From Ligustrum vulgare (taxonomy: Eukaryota > Streptophyta > Magnoliopsida > Lamiales > Oleaceae): a stretch of DNA of 64,000 bases. Shown piece by piece: positions 35,011 through 46,657 of the stretch (position 1 is its first letter; each line of letters starts with the position of its first letter). Position numbers and translations under genes: made by a program. The stretch lies in assembly GCA_963555705.1 (NCBI GenBank), contig OY743183.1, forward strand, positions 48,163,466 to 48,227,465. The letters run 5' to 3'. The notes below the pieces were generated by a model. It made no database searches and was not told the origin of the DNA. It was given only the letters and a program-made list of their open reading frames with translations.

Positions 35011-35405
35011 TTACGTTATATATGGTTCAACTGCATCGCTGTTAAACAACACATATCGATGAGCGACCTCAAGCATTTCTTGACTCAAAGTTTTTGACTT
35101 TCCTAATGAGATGCACTTTGAAATGTTGGAGCTATAGCCATCAGGTAATCTTAAATCAAACAGCCTCTTACAAAATAACTCTTTCTCCTTTTTGGATAGC
35201 ATGTAAGATGCTGCGGGTAGGTAATATCTATTTCCTTTCAATTCTGGATGAAGATCCTTTCTAATACCCATATTGAGCAAATCGTTACGAGAATTAAGCC
35301 CATCTTTTGATTTTCCCTTCACATTCAAAATAGTGCCAAGAATGCTCTCGCAAACATTCTTCTCAACGTGCATTACATCCAAATTATGACGCAAAAGTAG
35401 TGTCT
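35011..35405 (-). pseudogene. CACTA-2 transposase middle exon with DUF4218 deletion
   Basis: Begins LLRHNLDVMHVEKNVCESIL, the end of Transposase_21, and continues to PDGYSSNISKCISLGKSKTLS. It then jumps straight to QEMLEVAHRYVLFNSDAVEPY, which in relatives lies after the DUF4218 core. The GLKSHDCH..-type central part of DUF4218 is absent without a frame change, so this is an in-frame internal deletion. Confidence 0.75.
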
Positions 35406-35416
35406 GTAAAATAATA

Positions 35417-37143
35417 CTATAAAATTAGAAAAAAATAGATAATGTAAAATAGCTTGAAATAGATAATGTAAAATAGCTTGAAATGGCTGGCTAACCTCCC
35501 AATATGGTAGCTCAAAGAATATTGATTTTTTTTCCATGGCCAATCAGAATCTGATTTTTTCTTCTTTCTTTTTTTACCTATTTTCCCCCAATTATTGTCA
35601 ACATTTTTGATTGTCTGCATCACTTCTCGACCAGTTAATATTTTAGGACTAGGCATATATTCCTTATTCCCATCAAACCAAGCTTCTTTTGATCGATAAG
35701 GATGATTATATGCAAGAAATCTTCTATGACCCATGTACGCAAACTTTCGACTAAATTTCAACCATTTTGCACATGTGGATAAACCACATACTGGACAAGC
35801 TGCTTCGCCTTTTGTAGGATATCCTGATAAGTTTCCATAAGCCGGAAAATCATTAATTGTCCACATCAATACAACCTTCAAATTGAATTTAGACTTTGTA
35901 AATCCATCATATACTTCAACACCAATATTCCACATCACCTTTAAGTCTTCAATGAGTGGTTGTAAGTACACATCTATATCATTCCCTGGTTGTTTTGGAC
36001 CTGGGATTAACAAAGTTAACAACAAATTTTCCTTGGACATGCATATCCAAGGAGGGAGATTATATATAACTAGTATCACCGGCCAACAACTATACCTAGA
36101 ACTTAGGTCACCAAATGGATTAAATCCGTCAGATGAAAGTCCAAGCCTAAGATTGCGTGGTTCTGATGCAAAACAAGGCCACTTTTGATCAATTCTCTCC
36201 CAAGCTAGTGAATCAACTGGATGACGCATTTTTCCATCTTGACTTTTGTGATTTAAGTGCCATATTAGTTGTTTTGCCTTATCAAGTGACCTAAACATTC
36301 TTCTAAATCGTGGTATAATCGGAAAATATCTCAAAACCTTTGCAGGTATCCCCTTTTGAATTTTTTTGGTTCGTTCATTAAATTTCCATCGTGAAGATGC
36401 ACATTTTGGACATGTCTCCAAATTTTCTAGATCATTCCTAAACAAACAACAATCATTAACGCATGCATGTATCTTCTCGTACCCAAGATCAAAAGTGTTC
36501 AATAACTTTTTCGTTGAATTACAAGAATCTGGAAGGGTGTTCCCATCTGGTAGAATATCTCTAATAATATCAAGAAGTTCATTGAAACCGTTGTCAGATA
36601 TACCATGTGTAGCCTTAAGCTTGTATAAGACAACGATGGCAGAAATCCTTGTGTACTTTGTGCAACCAGGGTATAGAGGAATTTCAACACCCTCATATAA
36701 ATTAGAAAAGTCCCTCTCTCTGTTTTCATCCTCGGGTTCCCCAATATTTTCATCCTCAAAAAATGCATCCCTATACATCTTATAAGTCTCTAGATTTTCT
36801 CTATCTTGATGAGGTAATGAAGCTGCATTCAATTTTTCCCCATGAAACACTCATGTAGTATAAGTAGGATCCATCCCATTAATGATCAAATGCCCATACA
36901 TTGTATCGAAATGTTGGTGGAATAAGTTTTTACAACATTTACAGGGGCACAAGACCTTTTCTGGATTTCCCGCATTGGCTTGCACCATATTTGCAAACTT
37001 TCTTGCACCATATTGATATGCTTGTGAAACTCTAAAAAAATACAAAATATAAATCCTCTAAATGCATTTATTGGCTCATTTTAAAAAATTCTAAAACTAA
37101 GGAGATAAAATAACCTTGGTAGATGAACCCAATCTTTATCCAT
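35417..37143 (-). pseudogene. CACTA-2 transposase (Transposase_21) with stop and frameshift
   Basis: Start ATG at 37143 (MDKDWVHLPR), then an intron, then the transposase-associated domain (KVLCPCKCCKNLF, about 36950) and Transposase_21 in a long open frame. Landmarks: PLYPGCTKYTRISAIVVLYK, LPDSCNSTKKLLNTFDLGYE, KIHACVNDCCLFR, CPKCASSRWK, WHLNHKSQDGKMRHPVDSLAW, LGLSSDGFNPFGDLSSRYSCWPV, IPGPKQPGNDIDVYLQPLIEDL, FPAYGNLSGYPTKGEAACPVC. Two visible lesions: TGA at 36851-36853 where relatives have Trp (TT.VFHGE), and an A-run indel near 35530 that shifts IFFELPYWE out of frame at the exon end. Confidence 0.85.
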
Positions 37144-37956
37144 GATAATACACCAACAAGATATAACCTGTTATAAATATAGTAAAAAGAGTAAGGAAAA
37201 AATGATTATATTTAAACAACAATGAAATCTAAGTTTACAAAGCACATGTAATATGGATTAATCTCTAATCATGTATTGCCAATAGCAGTATAATAACAAC
37301 AGAAAAAATTGAAATCAAGAGTTATGTACACTTGCAGCAACAGAAAAAATTGAAATCAAGAGTTATTGTCGTCTTTTGCGATTATGGTTGTGGCGGCGAA
37401 TATGGAACCTTGTATAAATAACTTGTTGTCGCTTTCCTCGATATGGCTTTTACACATTATATGAATATGATATACTATCCCAGTCCCCAGAATAATCATG
37501 CCCTGTGGTCCATCACCTTAATTATTTCATTCTTAATTAAAATGACTAAATACTTTCACTATGTATCCTTACCCCTGCTTTGATCCTCTTCTTTATAGTC
37601 TTATTTTATCGAGTCTTGTTTTATTGTAGTAAGATTTTTTTTTTTTTTAAAGAACGCGAGTCTTCAAAATTCCATACGATACGAACGAGTTAAAATCTGT
37701 TCGGTAGAATGTAAATCTCAAAAACTTGATTTTCATATGCTTAGTAACTGACCCTCCAAATTCATTTCGCACTTAAATATAGCTTTAAAAGGAAAAATCT
37801 TTCCCGTTTCCCTCCTAAATTGAAGGATGAATTATAAACATGTAAACCTTCTATTTCAAGAAATACAAAGATGAAGGATGTTACATTGATAGGCAAAGGA
37901 GATTATTTTTTCAAATACTTACATGAATAAACTTGTAAGATTATAATTATTTTGTA

Positions 37957-38085
37957 GCGTATTTAGGAGGAAAAGTTCATGTTCAAGCTCAAGCTCTTGC
38001 AGCTATTTGCCAAGAATATGAATGGCCTGAGGTAGTGGTTTTGTATGAAGACACAGATGATGGCTATCAATTTCGAGAAGTTGAA
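37957..38085 (+). pseudogene. Captured exon fragment, glutamate-receptor-like (GLR) ligand-binding region
   Basis: Inside CACTA-2 but on the opposite strand to its genes. An acceptor-like TTTTGTAG precedes an open stretch with VHVQAQALAAICQEYEWPEV then VVLYEDTDDGYQF. This fits the ANF-receptor domain of plant glutamate receptor-like channels, where an ALAAI..xFxW..VV.xYEDTDYG pattern is typical. Only about 40 codons are present and nothing on either side extends it. The family call comes from recall of the pattern, not from a search. Confidence 0.55.
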
Positions 38086-38806
38086 AAAAAATGGTCATAA
38101 CTGGGTCATACGACGTCCGTTTTGGGCCGATAAGTACTTTTCGGAAAGGTCTCGACGAGCCGGACATGACTCACCGCTTCGCCGTGACGTATGATGGATT
38201 TTGCCCTTTCGAGATCGTTTAGACAGTCAAAACGGACATTCTTTAAAACTTACATTTAATTTATGCACTACTTAAAAGACATAATTGTTCTTGTCTTTGC
38301 AAAAAACTAGTTCTTACCATATAATGTAGGTAATAAGGATAAGCTTTACTTAAATATTGTCTCTGTGGATTGAATACAGAGAGCAGTTATCTCAGTTCTG
38401 GAGAATGTTGGCAATGGAAATTCAGTAACACCATTGGAAAAATCATGGTTTTTACTGTTGCTGTCATTTCTATTCAAATGGTTGATTGACACTGGGGAAA
38501 CAATAAAGAGAGAGGGAAGCCGTGAAGTTAATTGGAACAGATGCAGAGGGAATTTATATATGCAATCAGAATAAATTTTCGATAACTCATCAAAATTCAA
38601 AGCTATCAAAATACCCCAATCAGAATTCAAAATTCGATAACTCATCAAAATATCCCAATCAGAATAAATTTTCGTTCAGTAATTCAAAGCTACCACATTC
38701 AAAATTTTCGTTCATCTGAATAAAACAGGGAGAAGGGAAGGATGATGACTGACCTTAGACCAAAATTTCAGCAACTGCCCTAAAATTTCAGCAACTACCC
38801 TCGAGA

Positions 38807-38995
38807 ATGGAAGCTATTGATGCCTTGAAAACTCTCCTCCAGCAAAAACTCGAGGTTCCTATTATCCTCTCAGCCCAAAAACAACGAATGGAAATTCTTG
38901 ATTGGGTCACCACCGTGCAATAGCTCCAGCTTCCTGAAGAAGATCTGCTTTGAAGAAGAAATAGATTGGCGGCTTTGGCTTGGGAGCGTTTTTAG
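38807..38995 (+). pseudogene. Possible second captured coding scrap
   Basis: ATG at 38807 opens MEAIDALKTLLQQKLEVPII, then ILDWVTTVQ, then a stop. The same frame continues through stops as LQLPEEDLL and NRLAALAWERF up to about 38995, so it looks like a decayed exon. I do not recognise the protein. It lies just upstream of the transposase on the other strand and could instead be element 5' sequence. Confidence 0.3.
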
Positions 38996-39106
38996 GTTTT
39001 AGGTTTTTAGGTTTTGGTTTTGGTTTCTCTGAAGAAGAAAAGAAGAAAAGAAGAAAGCGGGAAGGAAAAAAAAATAGCGCCCTATTTTTTCATTTTTAGG
39101 CATTTT

Positions 39107-39695
39107 TCACGGCGTGCGAATATGTACGCCGTGTTTTTTTTTTTTTTTTTTTTTTTTTTTGGCGTGCGAATATGTACGCCGTGTTTTTTTTTTTTTTAAA
39201 AAAATTTTACGGCGTGCGAATATGTACGCCGTGTTTTTTTTTTTTTTTTTTTTAAAAAAAATTTTTACGGCGTGCGAAAATGTACGCCGTGTTTTTTTTT
39301 TTTTTTTTTTTAAATTTTTACGGCGTGCGAAAATGTACGCCGTGTTTTTTTTTTTTTTTTTTTTTAAAAATTTTTACGGCGTGCGAATATGTACGCCGTG
39401 TTTTTTTTTTTTTTTTTTAAATTTTTACGGCGTGCGAATATGTACGCCGTTTAAAGGTGATAATAAATGAAATTTTACGGCGTGCGAATATGCACGCCGT
39501 GTTTTTTTTTTTTTTTTTAAATTTTTACGGCGTGCGAATATGTACGCCGTTAAAGGTGATAATAAATGAAATTTTACGGCGTGCGAATATGCACGCCGTA
39601 AAAGATATTCCTTTACGGCATTCATTTTATGCACGCCGTAAATAATTAAGATTTACGGCGTGCCCTATATGCACGCCGTAAATTCATGTCGTAAA
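39107..39695. repeat. Right subterminal hairpin array of CACTA-2, expanded with poly-T
   Basis: About twelve ACGGCGTGCGAA..TACGCCGT units. The first seven alternate with runs of 14-22 T, giving a period of about 53 bp. Long open frames here (39014-39470) are repeat artefacts. Confidence 0.9.
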
Positions 39696-39737
39696 AGGTC
39701 ACTTTTGTTGTAGTGTACATATATACGTTATAATGTT

Positions 39738-40074
39738 CACCTCTCCTTTTCAACACACTTTTTCACTTTTTATAATTCATCTTACTGTAAAACTTAGCCC
39801 AAAATTGAGAGAAAGGTGCAAGAAGAGAGGTGGAAACAAAAAAGCAAAATGGGGAAATTTTTGGAGCAAATCAAGACCAAAGCATTTCATTCTCCAAGAA
39901 TCCAACCAAGTGACGTTTCTATATATTGTCTTGTATTTTTTTATTTAGTCTCTCACTTTGTAATGTATTTTAACAAATCTCGTCTTTTGTACAATATTTA
40001 TACGTGTTAAGCTCTTAAAGTTGGGAAGAACGATTGGGATGAATAATGTTGCTTAAACAAGTTTAAATTATTTT
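39738..40074. other. Unassigned noncoding stretch
   Basis: No recognisable gene or TE feature. Follows the end of the CACTA-2 flank. Short open frames show no conserved pattern. Confidence 0.4.
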
Positions 40075-40660
40075 AATATTTATTGAGCTATTTTTACAAA
40101 GAGTTAAAGCTCTTGATTAGATTTTAGTCGATATAGAGATATGGTAAGTTAAACCAATTGATTATGACTAATTTCAAAATTGGAAAATAGGTCTAACATT
40201 TTAATTTGGGTAATTTGTTAATTTGTATGTTAAAAAATCAATTAAACGACGATTATCTGAAATCATGAATCCCGACTATTTAATTTTTATTTTAGTTATT
40301 TTTGTATAATTTAAAGTTTGTTTATAATTTTCTGAATTTAAAAATATCTCAAAATTCTTTGTTTGTTTTTTATGTTAAAATTAAATAAATTAGTGTTGAA
40401 TAGAGTAATCATTCTTTGTAGAATCGATAATTAGGGCTCGTTAGTTTACTTTATTATGATCCGTGAGTTTGTGGTATATTTTTCAATGAAAGAGGAGAAC
40501 TGAAAAAAATTTATCATCTAATTATTAATAATTAATTTATAATTACATGCATAAATAAAAAAAATATTAAGTAAATCTAAGGCAAACTTGAATAACGAAA
40601 ATGAAAATTTTATTAACGAAAAAACTAAGTTTCAAGTGGACAGTTTTGTGTTCGGTTGGA
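40075..40660. repeat. Repeat block P, partial copy 4a
   Basis: Matches 9838-10400 and 42140-42920 (TTGAGCTATTTTTACAAAGA, AATTAAACGA, GATAATTAGG.. and TAACGAAAATGAAAATTTTA). 40661-41540 continues with P-like pieces (GTTGTCCAAGTTTCCAAGCT at 40940, CTTAACTGAGTCAATACATA) in a less regular order. Confidence 0.7.
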
Positions 40661-41539
40661 ATTTAATTTGTAATCATTACTAAAATTTAAATTACACAAT
40701 TTTTCATACCACTTTTTAACCATTTACATTTTCTCTCTCCAATTTTTAACCCTTCATCTTACCTAGAAAACACAAATAAATCAACAAATAATTTCAATTC
40801 ATTGATTTGACACAAAACATTCCATATTAAATTTAAAAGAACACATAATTGTATGACCCATAATTTTCTAGGGATGATTTTGACAATATAGTTTATTTCT
40901 AAAACCAAAAAATCAAACCTATTTATGTTCTCTGTCATAGGTTGTCCAAGTTTCCAAGCTTGTTAATTTCTATCATTATCATTTTTTTCTTCTTTTATTG
41001 AATCTTTAAAGTTTAACAAGATAAAAAAAAAAAAAAAAAGATAAACCATTTGTCGAAATTTTAATCCTTAGCAGACATTGACTAAATTAATTATAAAAGA
41101 CACCTCAATTAAAGTATCATATGAATTAACAACCATAAATATTTAAGAGAACACCTTAACTGAGTCAATACATAAAATTAAGGGAACTATTTTATCATTT
41201 CACTCTTAATTCAGTAAATGAATAAAATTTCATTTCTTTTGATCGAAACCTATCCAAACTTGAATATATTCAACAAAAAAATTAGGTACTAATCCTTCTA
41301 TCTGACTCCCTAATATCCACCTTTTATGATACCTATTACAACTACAAAAAATAATACTTTTTCCTATGCCCTCTCAAGAGTTTTAAGTATAATCTTAGAA
41401 TTCAAAACCTAATGGTAAAATGAAAACTGATTCTTATTGACGATTCTTTTGGATAACATCCCTTGACTATTGGCTATTAATTGAGCTGTATAAATGGGAA
41501 GAATGATAATTTTAATTTTTCACTCGTATTTTATAGATG

Positions 41540-43700
41540 GTTTAATTCATTCGAACGAATGCAATGGTCCCTTTAGCATGATTTCGTACTTATATATGAT
41601 AGAGATATACGTTTGTTGTTATTGCGATATTTAATTGAGTTCTTGTGTTTCATACACTTAATCATTACGATATGCTGTCTTGAAATACGATTGACTAATT
41701 AGGTAGAGTTGATTTAAATTCGAGAGAGGAATTTTATATGTATAAGTAAACTCAATCGATCACATTATTAGATTAAAACTTGAATGGTAGAATTAAAAGT
41801 ATTGACTACGTGAAATCGTGAAATCCCAACTTCTCATTCATTTAAAAAAAAAAACACAATTATTTCTTCTTTAAATTGATTTTCGATTAAATCATTTAGT
41901 TTACACAAAAATCTCATCCTTTAATTGTTCAAATAAAGTGAGAGTTAAAATAACTTCGGTACCATAATCCTTGTGGGATGACAACTCGGACTCTTTTGTC
42001 CACTTTATTACTTGGATGCGACATCGTATACTTGCGATTTAACAAATATGAATGATCGTGATATATTGTGCATTTTACACAAAGTAAAAAGTGTTCAAGG
42101 TTACATAATTTAGGAGAGAGAGGTATACTCTTAACCCTATGTTATTTATTGAGCTATTTTTACAAAGAGTTAAAGCTTTCGATTGGATTTTAATTGATAT
42201 AGAGATATAGTAGGTTGAACCAATTGATTATGATTAATTTAACTCGATAGAGGCTATTAGCTAAAATAGTAAAATCGGTCTAACATTTTATTTGAGCAAT
42301 TTGTTAATTTGCATGTTGAAAAATCAATTAAGCGATGATTAAGTGAAATCATGAATCTTAACTATTTAATTTTTATTTTCGTTATTTTTGTAGAATTTAT
42401 AGTTTGTTTATAATTTTCTGAATTTAAAAAAATCTAAAAATTCTTTGTGTTTTCGATGTTAAAAATAAATTAATTAGTGTTGAATAGAGTAATCATTTTC
42501 GTAGAATCGACAATTAGGAATCCTTAGTTAACTTTACTATGACTTGTGCGTTTGTGGTATACTTTTCAATGAAAGAGGAGAACTGAGCTTTTCTTTGTTG
42601 AGCATCATTTAGTTTAGTTGATTTTTGTATGGGTTGATTTTTTATTTTTTTTTCGAGGTAAAGCTTATATGTCCCCCTCGATTTGCTTGTTAGACTCTTT
42701 TTCTTGTTAATAATATTGTAGCCTAGGCTTGGATTTTCGAGCTAGGAAACTTCCAAAAAAAAAATAAAAAATAAAGAAAGAAAGAGAAGTGAGCAAATTT
42801 TATCATCTAATTATTAATAATTAATTTATGTATAATTATATGCATAAAAAAAATATTAAGTAAATCTAAGGCAAACTTGAATGATGGAAAATGAAAATTT
42901 TATTAATCGAAAAAACTAAGTTTCAAGTAGACAATTAATTAGGTTCAAAGAGTAGTTTTAACTGAGTTCAATGAGTTGACATCAATAGTTGGGGACATTT
43001 GATAGAATTGAAAAACGTTAATCGTTTTTAATCATTCTAAGGGTTACTTAATTTATTCTATGATTGTATTGAAATAGTTTAATCTCGTACAACTTTATTA
43101 ATATAACAATGGAAAAAGTCAAACCTTATTTTCTAGCAAAAAATGACTCCTAGCCACTTAGAACTCTTGAATTGAAGAGCAAACTAATTCACGTTAAAAA
43201 CTTCCCCGATCTTGAAATTTGAATGGAAAATTGAAAATTTGTAAGGTCTTTTTATTGGGGTGGGGGGGGGGGGTTGCTGACTTTGAATATACGGTTTTTT
43301 ATTCTAATAACCCAAAAAAAAAAAAAAAAAAAGAACCTATTTATGTTCCCAAGTGTGAAAAGTATTGAATTAGAATTCCCGATTTCATATTTTTTTTTAA
43401 GTCTCCAAGCTTTTCAATTCAATAAAAGAGAGCTATTTTATTATTTTCATTCTTAATTCAACAAAATTAATTAAAATATATATATATAGTTGAATTTTCA
43501 ATTTTGTACTCTGCCTAGGCTTTTCTTCAATTTCTCTCTGTATTTGTTTATTTCTGTCTCCATTCGGCTAAAAACAATAGTACAGTCTAATAAACGGTGG
43601 GCAATTGTTCACAATTTCTTTTATTCTTCATATTTGAATTTTCAAACTATTATTTAGGATGATTGAACCACACCATCTAAAGTTTAAGTTATTAGAAGCA
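41540..43700. repeat. Repeat block P, copy 4
   Basis: The longest copy, collinear with 9244-11124. It contains an extra segment at 42590-42790 (TTGTTGAGCATCATTTAGTT) that is also in the 54887 copy at 55145. G tract at 43256-43274. Ends at GGATGATTGAACCAC like the copy beside the P450. 43700-43977 is unassigned AT-rich DNA. Confidence 0.8.
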
Positions 43701-43982
43701 ATATATTTAGAGATACTTTTGCTAAAATCTTGATAACTTCATACATTTTTTTTATTGCTGCCTTTAAAATTAGAACAAGAAGTTTGTACCCAGTCGGTTT
43801 AGATAAAAATTAGGTATTTACAAATTGTTTGATAAAAGTAAATAAAATTTATTAATGAAAAAAATTAATAAAAAAAAGTTGTAGTTCCATAAAACGTGTT
43901 ATTAAAATTAGCTTTACATATAGTAAGGTTGTTTGCCCAAGATCCTAGACACAGTAGGTAATGGGTGTTCTTTTAACAATTG

Positions 43983-44601
43983 TGTAGAGCAATTGGTCCA
44001 GCCCAAGCAGTCCACTCATTTAGCCCATTACTTTAGCCAGATATGAGTACTTGGGCTTTCCTATTTTGTCCAAATGCTGAGCCCACTTCAGAGGCTTTAA
44101 CCCGGTGCAATATCGTGTTTCCAGAATTCACGCTTTCTTCTTTCTAACTGAATATGTTTCTGCCGTTTGATCAGACCACATGGAACCGTTCAGGCCGTTG
44201 GATCACCCTTGTTTTATACGCCAGATGAAAAGGCATTGCGTCCAGATTCATCCATTCAGATTGAATCACTCATCTTCGTTCTGAACCCTCTCATATTTTC
44301 TCTCACTTCGCCTCTTCTAGTTTTGGCGATTTCACTCTCTTACACTTTGTTTTCAGTAGAAATTTGTAATACTCTTCTGAAATTGTTAAGAGGTGTCTAT
44401 GTGTTCTTGTAAACACAATTTGTTGCTATGATTTTGAGAGGTCTTTTGTTGAGTTGTTATACGCAGTTCTCGTTTTTGTTATCCTTAGGGTTTCTGTAAA
44501 TTTCTTGTATATTTTACTTAAATGTTTTTCAATTGTTGTGAAGTCTTGAAAATCAATAATATTTCTCAGATTTTTGGTGTTTTACACTTGATTTCTCTAC
44601 A
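43983..44601 (+). repeat. 5' LTR of copia C
   Basis: 619 bp, matching 49457-50075 with about 16 substitutions and no indels by eye. Confidence 0.95.
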
Positions 44602-44602
44602 T

Positions 44603-44614
44603 TGGTATCAGAGC
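44603..44614 (+). promoter_or_regulatory. primer-binding site of copia C
   Basis: Exact TGGTATCAGAGC one base after the LTR end. Confidence 0.95.
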
Positions 44615-45266
44615 CCTAGGGTTTCTGATACGGGAAAATTTTTGGGGGATTTTTCGTTTGGGTTTCTGGGATCTTTGTTCTTTCTTTGAAACTTCAAAAA
44701 TTTTGTGAAAAAACCCTAAATCTTAAGAACTCAGGGTTGATTTATGAAACCTTTTGAGTTTTTTGTGTGGATCTGCATATTTGGCTACGGATCATGTGGT
44801 AACTTGACATCTTGGTACTTGATCGTGAAAGATCTGAAGTCAGATCTAACTTTGCTTGGAAATTTCAAAAAGAAATTTTGAAAAAACGCAGTAATCAAGT
44901 GATTTCTTAAAATTCTTTAGGGTTTTCTTAATTTTCTTTCTTTTTCCCTCCGTTGAAGCCCCCTTGGACCCTTTTACTCACCTTTGTCCAGGATTCCTTT
45001 TGAGAATCCGGGAATCTGAGGGAGTTCTTGGCCTACCCAAGTTGGGTTGAGGGAAAGAAAGTCATAGTTACTGATTCTTGCACATAGTTTCTGTTACTAC
45101 TGTATAATTTGATATCTGCAGTTTGAATCTTCTGTGCTTTGTCTTGTATATGCACAATTTGAAATTTGTAAAACCCTGTTTTACACTTGATTGCATAATT
45201 TTGCCTACATTATATTGTTCCTGCTCTTGGTTGTGCTTTTGTTGATCCCCATATTTGCCTTAATCA

Positions 45267-45900
45267 TGAACATTGCTAAGGTAGAAGTAGAAATATGGAA
45301 TGGGAAGGGGGACTTTAGTTTATGGAGACAGAAAATTAAAGCCATATTACTTCAACTAAAATGTGCTAAAGCCATTGATGAAACCTGGCCTGAACTATGA
45401 CTGAGGAAAGAAGAACTGAATTAGATGAACTAGCCTGGAGTACCCTGTTCCTTCACCTATCTGATACTGTGATTAGGAAAATAGGGGATACAAAAAATGC
45501 TGCAGACCTATGAGACAAACTTGAAGAACTTTTCCTTACTGTTTCTTTACCAAACAAATGTTTTTTATGGAAACAATTTTTTAGCTTTAAGTTTGATTCT
45601 ACCTTAGGTGCTGAAGAAAATATAGACAGGTTTAATAGGATAAATCAGGATCTTCTAAATGCAGGAGAAAAAACCACTGAAGACCAAAAGGTTGTATGTT
45701 TGTTAAATGGCATGGGGGATAAGTATAAGGACATTAGGAATGCTTTAAAGTATGGAGGGCAAAAATTGTCTGTTGAAATAATATATACATCTCTTAAGAA
45801 TAAGGAATTAGAATCTAGGTCTGAGCACAAAGAGGCCTATAATGTTGAGTCCACATCCTATAGGGGAAGAAACTCTTAGAGGAAACTTCAAAGGCTGGAA
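45267..45900 (+). pseudogene. copia C gag, N-terminal part
   Basis: The gag N-terminus starts at the ATG at 45267 (MNIAKVEVEIWNGKGDFSLW) within an open frame. A frameshift near 45398 ends it (ETWPEL then stop). The continuation TELDELAWSTLFLHLSDTVI carries a TGA for Trp near 45511. The rest (IDRFNRINQDLLNAGEKTTE, LLNGMGDKYKDIRNALKYGG) is the UBN2-type copia gag. Another frame change occurs near 45860. Confidence 0.85.
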
Positions 45901-46651
45901 CCAAAATAGGAATAATTCTAGACAAGCTAAAGACTATCAAAATAAAAATTTCATACCTAACAAACCTAGGGATAAGAAGTATGACAACAAAAATTTCAAT
46001 CAAAACAGGTTTGGAACTAAAAGGTATGATAATAAAATTGATAGGAAGCCTGATGAAACTAGAAAATGTTTTTATTGTGGTAAGATAGGTCATTTGGTTG
46101 AGAAGTGCTTTAAGAAATTAAGAGATGATGCTAGAAATAAACCACATGAACCTGCAGACATCCAAAACAATAGTGGAGTTGTTTATGTCACAACCACTTC
46201 TAATATGAAAGATGAATGGATCTTCGACTCAGGTTGTACTTTCCATATGTGTCCTTATAGGGATTTATTTGATACCTTCTCTGTGCATGCCTCTGGTTCT
46301 GTGAAACTAGGAAATGATGTATCATGTGACATAAAAGGAATAGGTTCTGTGACATTAAAACTTGCTGATAATAACAATTTGACCTTAAACCAGACTAGAC
46401 ATGTCCCTGATTTAAGAAGAAACCTCATATCATTGGGTGTTTTAGATAATGAGGGTTATGAAATAAGACTCAGCAGTGGATACATAAATATTCTAAAAAA
46501 CAATTTGTTGTGTTTAAGCACAGTTAAGACCAATGGCATTTATATATTGTCTGTGAAAAATTCTCCTCCTACTTCTCTGACTATTGAAACTGTTGAAATT
46601 AATATGTCTGATTTGTGGCATAAAAGATTAGGCCATGTAGGAGAAAAATGA
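45842..46651 (+). pseudogene. copia C zinc knuckle, protease and GAG-pre-integrase
   Basis: Open for 269 codons: CCHC knuckle CFYCGKIGHLVEKC (about residues 76-89), aspartic protease with WIFDSGCTFHMC (DSG active site) and GIGSVTLKL, then GAG-pre-integrase ending SDLWHKRLGHVGEK. A TGA at 46649-46651 interrupts the polyprotein just before the integrase. Confidence 0.9.
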
Positions 46652-46657
46652 CTTAAA

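Larger units (their letters stand above)
31136..39715 (-). mobile_element. CACTA-2, En/Spm-type DNA transposon, complete ends
   Basis: Terminal repeats CACTACAACAAA and TTTGTTGTAGTG, with an exact 3-bp target duplication TAC (31133-31135 and 39716-39718). The empty site is preserved in the paralogous P copy at 51400-51402. It carries ACGGCGTGCA hairpin arrays at both ends, a transposase gene (37143-34194) and a second gene (33988-31836), both on the - strand, and captured-looking gene pieces between 37950 and 39000. The transposase is mutated, so this copy is probably not autonomous. Confidence 0.95.

Noticed and set aside
35883..36785. + strand open frames of 101-139 codons
   Set aside because: Antisense shadows of the CACTA-2 transposase, which has clear family motifs on the - strand.
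39014..39470. Phe-rich open frames with repeated ANMYAVFF-like units
   Set aside because: They are translations of the hairpin and poly-T array of CACTA-2, not a protein.
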